From NCBI GenBank assembly GCA_021521415.1, contig JAIQDT010001660.1:359840-423839 (forward strand): a DNA stretch of 64,000 bases, in the 5' to 3' direction. The translations under genes were made by a program, and so were the position numbers. Position 1 is the first letter of the stretch, and every line of letters begins with the position of its first letter. Below, one piece after another: positions 55,146 to 64,000 of the stretch. The notes beneath the pieces were generated by a model. It ran no database searches. It saw only the letters and a program-made list of their open reading frames with translations, and was not told the origin of the DNA. The DNA comes from Bidens hawaiensis (Eukaryota; Streptophyta; Magnoliopsida; Asterales; Asteraceae).

Positions 55146-57860
55146 TTCAAGTAATCAATTTTGACCAAATGTAGGACCATCAATTCAATTGGACACCACC
55201 TTGACTTGGACATGGGCAAATTGATTTTGTCTCGTCAAAACATTAATAATAATATTATCTTCAGTCTTTACATGTCTATGTTTTTAAACTGTACAATAAT
55301 AGTGTGTGGATTATTTAATATTTAAAAGTACGACAAGCTAGAAAGGCCAACTTAAATGAAAACCATAGATGCGAAGTTTTGGCCTTAGTAAAATAAATGT
55401 GATCTAAGTATAAAATGTTGTATGTATAGATTATGTGTTTTTAATTTTTAGGTGAAGTGACAATTGTAATAAAATCGAGTTTGGATTAATTCTATAAAAC
55501 CCCAGGGCCTATTCTACTTGTCTCCAACCTTCGATATGAACTTTCGTTAAGTATTTGCAGCGCTTGATGATGACAATCACTTTGGTATTAGTGAAATCTC
55601 GAGTCTTGACAATATAGAAAATTTCAAATATTAATAATTAGATAGGGCCAAAAGGTTGATATCACTCACTCTGATGGTATATCTATATTTTTGAAAGAGA
55701 ATATGATTCCTTAGTCATTTGATACGTGGTATTGTAGTCGTGCATTCACCTTCGCCTATGTACTTGGTTATATTTTCCCACCAATTCAAGGCTAAAAATC
55801 ATGCGTATGTTGTACCCTTAGCACTACTCACATATCAACTTTCATGTGTCATCATGTAACGTACTTTGAGTTAATAAAGTTCAATTTACGTACGACCTGG
55901 ACTCACATAGTATCCATTTTTCCCCCACACAAATCTGATGCAAAAATGGCACACAATACTTGAGTTTGCTATTCATTAATTCATAACTCATTTCAATACA
56001 GGAAAATCACTAAAGTAGCCGATTTTCATTTAACGCGTTATAAATCTATAAACGATAACCCTACAACTCGATAGGTCAAGGCCCACATTTTCGACATTCA
56101 GTGTTCACCATATATGTTTCCTCCTAGTCTGGACAGTAGTGTTTGTCATATACATTCTTGCTAAAACAATATGAATGGCATTTTTAACAATGTGGTCCCA
56201 AGAAGGCACAAGTATACAACTTGGTGTGTTTATCATGTATTATTTTTTTTTCTTATCTTTCTTACTATGTATCTTTTCCTATTAGTTATTATAATAGGAT
56301 GGTAAAAAAAAATTTAGTTTATTTACCGTTATTTCTTATTACTTACTATAATCCTATACCAAATTTTTGTTTGGTGAAATAAGGAAAGTTTAAATTATTT
56401 TGTTGCACGACAGAGATATGTCACATGACCACAACCACAACCTTAGCATATGTTACATCAATGCTTTTTTCCGATGTTTGGTCAAACTTTTTCTAATGTT
56501 TCACTATATGTTTTTCATTTCATCTCAAGTTGTCATATGGTATATAATTGTTAAATTGTATATGTATTTAAAAGAAAAGAAAAAGAAAATACCAAATCTG
56601 GCAATGTTGTACTTTATTATATACATGCTTAATATTTGTGATGATTTTTTAGCGTAATAAAATTCATATAAAATAGTGACGCTAATTTATAAATAGTTTA
56701 CACATTGTAAACTACATATGCTCACAAGTCAAGTTCAAGTAGCTACCACATGTTCATCTGAGACTTGAAAATTAAAAGGTGAGCTCGATTAGACGATTAC
56801 CATGTTTTAGTTAGATTCATGTGTTGTACTTTACTATTTATAGGGGAGAAATGGTTAGCATTTTATGAAGCACAATAATCATGTTTTAAACTTGAAACCT
56901 ATTAACTATTTGAAAATGGGTATTTGTCAACGACTATAAATGAAGGTTGGTGTTTTTTTACTGTATATGAAGTTGAATAACCTACTTAGACAAGATATAG
57001 TCAACGAGAAAGCTCACCAACTCGAAAATAATACAGGCTGATATCGAGCAAAATTTTCTCATATAATAATAAAAAAAAAGCAAAACAAATGGAACTTTCA
57101 AGCAAGAAGCTAGGAGCCCAAGTAAATTACATAAAACAAAAGGATAAAACCAAAACGCAAACACAACGATTACAAAGGATGGTTAAAAACCTGCACCGAG
57201 CTAGCTTCCAAACCCGTCTTCAACTTTTTGTAACAAGCATGGGCTATTACACTAGCCCTAGTTTAAAAAAACTGTTTTGTGTAAAATTATACCATTTTAA
57301 CAACCTGTCAAACTAAATGGGCTATATGTAACTCAACGTAATTTACTTAAATTAAAATAAACCAAAAGAGTTTAATATAGAAATAATTTTTATGGTTTGG
57401 CCATACACAACACAGTTAAGATATAAGTTTAAAAAAGTGTATTTGAGATGTTAGTTTCGTAAACATGTCTGATTTCTAATGTAGCCAAGATTTTAGTTTT
57501 TCATTACCTTCTCTCCTAATAAATAGCTATGAAGCTATCTTTCCTACTAAATAAGGATGACTTAAAATAATAAAATGTCTAAAATTTGTTATAATATTCT
57601 ATTACAACTTACTAAATCACATAAAGAAGATTTCAATTATATGTAATCTTAATTAAATTTTGAAACAATTGCATATATCTCTTTCTTAAACAATTGCATA
57701 TTTCTCTAAAATGCAAGTTTTAATGTAAGATTTTATATTGTAGTTTTAAAGGTTGTATTCATATGAATATATATTATATGGTTAATGTTTAGCACGGGTT
57801 ATGAAGGAAAAGAAATGTTACACATAATGCTTATGTCATAACTTATTTAAGGTGTATTAG
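55146..57860. other. Intergenic DNA, nothing recognised
   Basis: AT-rich sequence with short non-conserved open frames (for example 56400-56657 and 57089-57316). No family, RNA or repeat ends recognised. Confidence 0.45.
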
Positions 57861-57869
57861 TCTTTATTA

Positions 57870-58280
57870 ATATCAAATATCATTTTTTGGTTGTTACTGG
57901 TCTCAACTAACGAATTGGATGCTAAAGGTCCCATTTTTTAACGTATTTGTTTCCAACGGTCCGCGGCTAACAGAATCTTAGCGCCATTAGTTGTAAATCG
58001 TCGGAAAAATGTTTTGGCAGGAAAACTCAACATTTTCGTCCGAAACATCTTTGTAACATTGGATCGGATATTACCTTTTACTAGTAAAAACAACAATTAT
58101 TAAGATCATCGGAACCCTAGAATCATTCTCGGAATAGGTTGGTGGTGGTGGCGTTGTTCAAGTAGTGTTCAGGTTGAGAACAAACACGTTAAAAGATGGG
58201 ACCGTCACTAATCATCTCGCTAGTTGGGACCGACAACGACCTAAAGATAATAGTTAGGATTAATAAAAACCAATTTATAT
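57870..58280. mobile_element. Diverged MULE-type MITE related to 17204-17922
   Basis: Left part GTATTTGTTTCCAACGGTCC and GCGGCTAACAGAAT correspond to GTATTTGTTTTTAACGGGCC and GCGACTAACAAATG of the intact element. The right part has inverted counterparts (GTCACTAATCATCTCGCTAG, AATAAAAACCAATT). Terminal repeats are eroded and the TSD is not identifiable. Confidence 0.5.
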
Positions 58281-59973
58281 TTATTTAATGTGTCACAAAC
58301 CGGTATTTTCATGAACCGGTTCCTGGTATTTGACCGGGTTTTCCGGGTTTCGGGTAGGGGAGGGTTTTGACCGGGGATTTCCGGTTCCGCCTGGTCCGGG
58401 TATGGCTTTGGGGAGAAATCCTATACCATGTCCTAACCGCGGGTCGGGTTCGGATACACCGAGTCGGGTCCGGAACTGGGTATTTTATGCACCTCTAAAA
58501 TAGTGTGTCAAGGTAATAATAATAAGCACTGTGTATCGGGCCGACATGACATTAAGTGTTTCAAATGTGGGCCCTTTTAATTTTGCAGACATTTTTATCT
58601 TGGGCCTAAGCCTTGATGTGTAAAATGGGATGTGGCCCTATCTTTTATGGGACATGTCGTTATTGTCGCTCGCCTGTCGGTGTCCGTGTCTCATCAGTCA
58701 TGATTCTTGAACATGTTTTGTCTTCACTCTGTATGTGTTTTACTAAAGACTTGGGTTTAAATTCCTAACTTGTTACACAACAAATCAAATAACATAAAAA
58801 TCGGACACCCAATTCGTTACTTATTTCTAACTCGTGTGATATAATCCACTATCGTTTTTAATTCGTGCTCTTTCTAGAATCATCCATATTTCCGAGTCAC
58901 GTTTTCCTACTAAGTTAATGTAGTCATCACGAGTGAGATACCTTTCAGCTCGGTTTGAAGATTTTTAGCGGGCTGAGAAAATATTAACTATACCCAGTAA
59001 AAATCTCACTCATTGTAGAATAATTAGTCGGCTCTGGGAAGGTGGGATTTAATCAAACGATAAGTTTATCTAAGAGGATAGAGAGCTTGTTTCAGAGTAT
59101 CTCCGACTCCAAAATCATTTACATGAGAAGTATATTAAAACTATAAGGTGTTTGAAAAAATAAAAAATAAAACAAATTATGCTTGCTGACGGACTGCATC
59201 TGACGGAGCCAGCCCATCAAAACTAACCAGGCCCATTGGCCATTAGAAAGCCCAAAATAAGTACCCTAATTTTGCAACATATCATTATCAACCCTTAAAC
59301 CGAAGATCTGGTTTTTACTATAATTCATATATATTATTGATGTAGACACAAATGATGATGGAGAATGGAGTACATAGGTAAACGTTTATATTTTATATAA
59401 TTTATTAGTAATTTTTAATTGGACTAAAATACCCCTGCACTTTTATCACTCTTGTAAAGTAGTCTGCAATACTGCACTTTCATCACTCTTGTAAAGTAGT
59501 CTGCAATACAGTGGAAACAGAATTATTCATTGCGTGAGAATGAAAAAATTGGTGTTTGGTTGCTTTATGGAATGGAATCATCCATTACTCATGGAATCCG
59601 ATTTTATCAAAATCATTCATTTCCATACCCTTTTTTTATGTCACATTTTTTTACTTAATTCATGAAATGTTCAAATATGTTACAGTTTTTTCTCTTTCGA
59701 CTCATTCGTTTAAATTTATTTATTATGATAAATCAGCTCATTAGCCTAGCTAGTTTTATTCATCACAAACAAATCTCACATCAAAACAATACCAATGTAA
59801 AAATATCAGCACTGCAATAACAACATTCAGCACAAAGTTTTCAACACCAAATAACAAGAACCATAAATCATAAATGTATGATTAGTAACACTAACACCCT
59901 CAATCAACTCTTTAACAAACCAAAAAAAAAAACTTAACCAATATCTATCCTCTAGCCATATGATCATCATACT
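58281..59973. other. Intergenic DNA downstream of the MADS gene
   Basis: 58300-58495 is an ACCGG/CCGGGT-rich TE-like patch. 59436-59511 is a perfect or nearly perfect two-copy tandem repeat of a 37-bp unit (TCACTCTTGTAAAGTAGTCT). The rest is AT-rich; 59750-59970 is the likely 3' UTR side of the MADS gene. Confidence 0.45.
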
Positions 59974-60744
59974 TCATATCCAACCAAACCCAAAACCCGC
60001 CGGGGGCGGCACACCACTACACGAACCCATCCCATTCCCACCCTCGTTCCCAAATCCGACACCCCCAACGCCCACATCACCCGACAACCCACTCGGTCCC
60101 AAACAAATCGGAGTATTCTTAATCATCACAAGCTCATCAGCCCTCACCAAAACCTTCCTCTTCAACTCCAACAATGACAACATATACTGCTCCAACTCAT
60201 CAACCTCCATCCCATCAACCTCTTCCTCGTACCATAATAACCCGCCACCTTTCAACACTTTCGTCTCTTGTATCATCTCTCTTCGCTTCTTCTCCGCCTC
60301 CAACTCCTTCGATACCTCCAAGTAATGCTCGTTAAACGTCCAACCTTCTGGCATTGCTAATGCATTATTATTATTATTATTATTACCACTACTACTGCTA
60401 CTATCACTACCACTAACACTACCAGTATTAATATTATTATTGTTGTTGTTGTTGAGATAGCGGTCGATGATGGTATCGGCTTTGGGGTGGCCAAAAGCAA
60501 AGAAGCGGCCACCCGGGGAGTTAACAAGAATGGCAATGCGGGCACCGGTCAAGATGCAAAGTTCACTGGCCTTCTTGAAAAGACCGGCACGACGCTTCGA
60601 GAAGGTGACTTGACGGCTGTTGAGTTCTTCGATTTTCTTGATTTCGATCTTTTTACGGCCTTGGGATGTCTTCTTCTTGATGATCTTGTTCATGGTGGCG
60701 TGGAGGCTGGAGAAGGTGGCGGTAATAATATTATTATTGTTCAT
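59974..60744 (-). CDS. Type I (M-alpha) MADS-box transcription factor, intronless, 256 aa
   Basis: A DNA-binding nuclear regulator of the AGL61/AGL62-like M-alpha clade, whose studied members act in female gametophyte and endosperm development. The MADS domain spans about residues 25-85: SQGRKKIEIKKIEELNSRQV, TFSKRRAGLFKKASELCILT, GARIAILVNSPGGRFFAFGH, then HPKADTIIDRYL. A poly-Asn and Ser/Gly linker follows, encoded partly by an ATT/ATG microsatellite on the plus strand. Next come a Glu/Lys-rich helical segment (EVSKELEAEKKRREMIQE, DELEQYMLSLLELKRKV) and a Gly-rich tail. There is no K domain or intron, as expected for type I. The start could be ATG 60744 (MNNNNIIT) or the downstream Met at residue 18 (MNKIIKKKTSQG). 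A TATA box lies about 85 bp upstream. The upstream DNA is a tandem array of promoter copies. Confidence 0.95.
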   Translation of the reverse strand: MNNNNIITATFSSLHATMNKIIKKKTSQGRKKIEIKKIEELNSRQVTFSKRRAGLFKKASELCILTGARIAILVNSPGGRFFAFGHPKADTIIDRYLNNNNNNNINTGSVSGSDSSSSSGNNNNNNNALAMPEGWTFNEHYLEVSKELEAEKKRREMIQETKVLKGGGLLWYEEEVDGMEVDELEQYMLSLLELKRKVLVRADELVMIKNTPICLGPSGLSGDVGVGGVGFGNEGGNGMGSCSGVPPPAGFGFGWI

Positions 60745-60768
60745 GACTGAGGATGTATATTGTTTAGG

Positions 60769-61850
60769 GAGAATGTAATGGTTATTGTTAATGTGAGGGT
60801 GAATTAGGGTTGTGAATAGGTGTTATATTTATATGAAATTGAAGAGGTAATTATAATTAAATAAGATGTTGGTTATTGTTTTAGGGAAAATCTCGAAAAT
60901 TATGGTTGTCAAAGATTTTGTCTTAAAATGCGGGATCAATGGTAAAAGGAAGGTTGTTACTTGTCAAAATTATATCGAGAAATTTTCGAGTGGTTAGTTA
61001 TTGTTGTTGTTGTTGTTGTTGTTATTATTTTTGTTAGTGTTCATGATATTCATGAGAATGGTTATTGTTAATGTGAGGGTGAATTAGGGTCGTGAATGGG
61101 TGTTATATTTATATGAAATTGAAGAAGTAATTATAATTAATTAAGACGTTGGTTATTGTTTTAGAGAGAATCTCAAAAATTATGGTTGTCAAAGATTTTG
61201 TCTTAAATGTGGGATTAGTGGTAAAAGGAAGGTTGTTACTTGTCTAAATTATATCGAGAAATTTTCGAGTGGTTAGTTATTGTTGTTATTATTATTATTA
61301 TCATTGTTATTGTTAGTGTTCATGATATTCATGAGAATGGTTATTGTTAATGTGAGGGTGAATTAGGGTTGTGAATGGGTGTTATATTTATATGAAATTG
61401 AAGAAGTAATTATAATTAATTAAGACGTTGGTTATTGTTTTAGGGAGAATCTCGGAAATTATGGCTGTCAAAGATTTTGTCTTAAATGTGGGATTAATGG
61501 TAAAAGGAAGGTTGTTACTTGTCTAAATTATATCGAGAAATTTTCTAGTGGTTAGTTATTGTTGTTGTTATTATTGTTAGTGTTCATGATATTCATGAGA
61601 ATGGTTATTGTTAATGTGAGGGTGAATTAGGGTTGTGAATGGGTGTCATATTTATATGAAATTGAAGTAATTATAACTAATTAAGACGTTGGTTATTGTT
61701 TTAGGGAGAATCTTGAAAATTATGGTTGTCAAAGATTTTGTCTTAAATTTAAATGTGGGATTAGTGGTAAAAGGAAGATTGTTACTTGTCTAAATTATAT
61801 CGAGAAATTTTCGAATGGTTAGTTATTATTGTTATTATTATTATTTATTT
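60769..61850 (-). repeat. Four tandem copies of the MADS promoter/start region (about 254-285 bp each)
   Basis: Units are at 60769-61053, 61054-61332, 61333-61596 and 61597 to about 61850. Each starts GAGAATGGTTATTGTTAATG, contains a TATA motif, the stretch GGTTGTCAAAGATTTTGTCTT, TATATCGAGAAATTTTC, and a GTT/ATT microsatellite ending GTTAGTGTTCATGATATTCA. On the minus strand the last part gives ATG followed by Asn codons, like the real gene's MNNNN start. Distal units therefore copy core promoter, leader and first codons. Unit length shrinks with distance through loss of microsatellite repeats. Confidence 0.92.
60826..60833 (-). promoter_or_regulatory. TATA box of the MADS-box gene
   Basis: TATAAATA on the minus strand, about 85 bp before the ATG, followed by a short leader. 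Equivalent motifs occur in the three distal units at 61106-61113, 61385-61392 and 61649-61656. Predicted by motif and position only. Confidence 0.6.
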
Positions 61851-61869
61851 TCAATTCTTTTTCATAGTT

Positions 61870-62190
61870 TTTTTAATGGCTAACGAATTCTCCAAATGGC
61901 TACTGACTAAATTTATCACATCAGATACACTCGTCTTTCGATCCGGGAAAAACTCTCACCTAAGAACGATGCTCGTGAACATTCGCCTGAAGGCACGACA
62001 TTGTAGTGAGATAAAACATTTTCAGTTCAAGGATCCAACTAGTGAAAATCACCAACTCGCATAGTCTCTCATCATCAAGTACCTCGGTGTCTCTGAAACT
62101 AAATTCTAGAGGCAATAATCAAACCTAGATCGCATGGAACACCAAGTCTATCTCTTATCACTTCACCACTAGCTTATTGACCTCACTTTT
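61870..62190 (-). mobile_element. tRNA-derived SINE-like fragment
   Basis: Read on the minus strand, an A-box-like AGCTAGTGGTGAAG (about 62160-62173) is followed about 35-40 bp later by a B-box-like GGTTTGATTA (62116-62125), then a tRNA-unrelated body with AGAGACACCGAGGTACTTGA. A related stretch (CCGGGAAAAACCCTCATCC...GTGAACACTCG) lies at about 11563-11605. The 3' tail and TSD were not resolved. Confidence 0.45.
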
Positions 62191-63566
62191 TTTTTCTTTC
62201 TGTGTTAACTATATTTCGATTAATTAAGTTATTAAATAGTAGCTATAGACGGTTTAATGAAAACTGCAAATTAAGATTCATTAATTTATCATTTAAAAGT
62301 TAACCTTAAGGAGAATATTTGTAAGAAATTGAATGATTTCATCTGATTAATTAGTTTTTATGATCATAAAAAGCTTCGTACATACTACATACATAGATAA
62401 TAAAAATATAATGAATTTACACGCGTGATTAGATTTTCTTTTATAAGCCCCACTGCCCTTATCAATTTACTTTTACACGGTTTCTAGACTAGAGTCACAA
62501 ACTTACAATCCTAACGGGAAAAACCGGTATATTACAAACTGATTTGTAACCGATATTAACTTTAGGTTAGTGACCAGATAGGAATTTTCATATAGCACGG
62601 TTAGCCGGTAATAGATTAATGAGGCTAACTAGTTATTAATTAAACCGAACCGGTTACATAGGCTAGGGATTTCCCACCAACAAAAGGGATAGAAATCGTA
62701 ATCAGTTATTTGCAATAACCAATTTTTGATATTTTTGACCAATAATTGGTTACAAGGGAGTGAGTTGACTATTTCAAGTAACAAACACAATAATTTTTAC
62801 AAGAATTTCAACACTACATATATATAAATCAATATATGAAAAAAGTTCTTTGTAAATTTCAGAGCTAGACGTATTACGCCTGAGTCAATGTGACAAATTG
62901 AGTCTTCAAAGACTACGTACGAACCATCTTTTCATTTACAACCTATCATCAAATTAGGTGGCATTGGTTCTCGTATTACAAGACATATATCTTACAACCT
63001 ATCACTGTTTTCGCACTTTAATATCAAAGAATTTTCGGTGGCTAAAGTTTTAAGCAACCTTTTCTAGATTTTACAACGAAACGAATGTTTATAAGTGTAA
63101 CGGTAAGAAAATATACGATATCTCTCAACTTAATTTCTGATGTAAAAAAATATGTAAACTTAGTTACCATGATCATGTGGTAACAGTTCACTAAAGCTTT
63201 GGCCATTCTAGTCGTTTACCATTTTTTGAACGATTAACAAAATTTCATTAAAGAAAAACTTGCAAGATGTCAGATACACCACACCAAAAGTACAAAAGAC
63301 AAACAACCAGCCAATTAAACAACCGGATTTTGGTCGTTTGCCATTGAGTTTTAAAGCTTTCACCATTCAAGTCGTTTGCCATTTGGTTGCTTTCTATTTG
63401 TTGATTTGTGTGTTTCGATCTTCACATGGAGAAGAGTCGTGGCCTTTTATTTGTGTCTTGATCTTTCTTTTGTTTTGAGATTTGTGTAGTTTATAACTTT
63501 TTTTTACTACAAAATTTTATAAACTCATAACTAGTTTTTAGTAAATAACCTATTCACATATCCTAG
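62191..63566. other. Intergenic DNA
   Basis: AT-rich, with AACCGG/CGGTTA-rich TE-like sequence at about 62515-62660. GTCGTTTGCCATT/GTCGTTTACCATT motifs recur at 63211, 63331 and 63371. No gene recognised; the open frame at 63260-63478 lacks any known motif. Confidence 0.4.
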
Positions 63567-63574
63567 GTTAATTA

Positions 63575-63829
63575 TAGGGATGAGCGTTTTCGGCACGGGT
63601 ACCGATTGGTACCTGGTACCGAATCGGTACCAAGTTTTGAATTTTCGGTATCGGTACGGTTCGCTACGGTATTGGTATTTCCCGAATTTTTCACGAAATA
63701 CCGGTACCGTACCAGTACCGAATCGAGCATTTCGGTACCGAGACCGGTACCAACTATTTCCAAAATTCGGGATCGGGATTTTCGGGATCGGTACCGGTCG
63801 ATACCGGTACCATCTCGAGCTCATCCCTA
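63575..63829. mobile_element. hAT (Ac-like) MITE built of GGTACC/CGGTAC motifs, 255 bp
   Basis: The ends TAGGGATGAGC and GCTCATCCCTA are perfect 11-bp inverted repeats. The flanks GTTAATTA (63567-63574) and GTTAATTC (63830-63837) form an 8-bp TSD with one mismatch. The interior is dominated by the palindromic words GGTACC and CGGTACCG, so every frame on both strands reads as Tyr-Arg/Val-Pro repeats. The four overlapping open frames here are artefacts. Confidence 0.9.
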
Positions 63830-63837
63830 GTTAATTC

Positions 63838-64000
63838 TTACATTGTATTTAAATTTCGGTTTAGATTAGTTTGATTTCTTGACACAAAATGTTGTTCGTT
63901 TGCTCACGCATTAACCGATTTTAATTCTATTTATTTACTTGGCCGAGATCTTGATAAAACCGTATTTTGGTCATCAGAGGCCGTCTCTAGCAATGAAGTT
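63838..64000. other. Right-edge sequence, unassigned
   Basis: TACATTGTATTTAAATTTCG to the window end shows no gene. The last bases (GGTCATCAGAGGCCGTCTCT) may begin another element. Confidence 0.3.

Noticed and set aside
59960..60325. Plus-strand open frame opposite the MADS gene (with 60487-60750 and the minus-strand frame 60357-60545)
   Set aside because: These are shadow frames produced by codon bias and microsatellites of the MADS gene. Only the frame with the MADS domain is supported.

Overview
The window is nuclear DNA from a eudicot plant. It has genes with many small introns and GT-AG splice sites, land-plant gene families (an auxin response factor with tasiRNA target sites, a plant cryptochrome, a type I MADS-box gene), and dense plant transposable elements. 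The LTR style, Helitron ends and hAT/Ac-type MITEs suggest a composite (Asteraceae). That is an inference from general familiarity, not a proven assignment. There is no bacterial, organellar, rRNA or functional tRNA sequence.

Layout. 1-3111: remnant of a Ty3/gypsy retrotransposon, with antisense gag joined head-to-head to integrase, then a complete 3' LTR. 3192-3449: hAT MITE. 3833-7904 (-): a 15-exon isovaleryl-CoA dehydrogenase gene whose reading frame is broken by one extra base in exon 4. 8000-21100: an intergenic repeat zone holding a Helitron 3' end, microsatellites, a degraded glutathione-reductase-like piece (about 12.1-12.5 kb), hAT and MULE MITEs with clear target-site duplications (TSDs), and a broken element-derived coding block (19.15-19.68 kb). 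21283-27037 (-): an intact 12-exon ARF4-type auxin response factor of 777 aa with a C-terminal PB1 domain and two tasiR-ARF sites. Its second intron is a tandem array in which the exon 2/intron 2 junction itself has been copied. 29964-32627: a solo LTR with a perfect 5-bp TSD. 32.6-45 kb: TE-rich, AT-rich DNA with several MITEs. 45983-47981: a broken 5' fragment of a cryptochrome 1 (CRY1) gene. Exon 1 is on the + strand and part of exon 2 is on the - strand, inside a 1.2-kb block flanked by a 37-bp perfect inverted repeat. 51.4-52.65 kb: a 5'-truncated LINE. 53.8-55.15 kb: a foldback palindrome and a hAT element. 59974-60744 (-): an intronless type I (M-alpha) MADS-box gene. Its promoter and first codons are tandemly amplified four times upstream (60.77-61.85 kb). 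63575-63829: a hAT MITE rich in GGTACC motifs.

The genes do not form a pathway. IVD is a mitochondrial leucine-degradation enzyme, ARF4 a nuclear auxin-response repressor under small-RNA control, CRY1 a dead blue-light receptor fragment, and the MADS gene a putative reproductive regulator. The shared theme is structural: local tandem duplication and TE insertion have reshaped gene boundaries, namely a splice donor in ARF4, the promoter and start codon in MADS, and an inversion in CRY1. I found no clear novel defence or mobile system. The best leads are these three rearrangements and the IVD frameshift.
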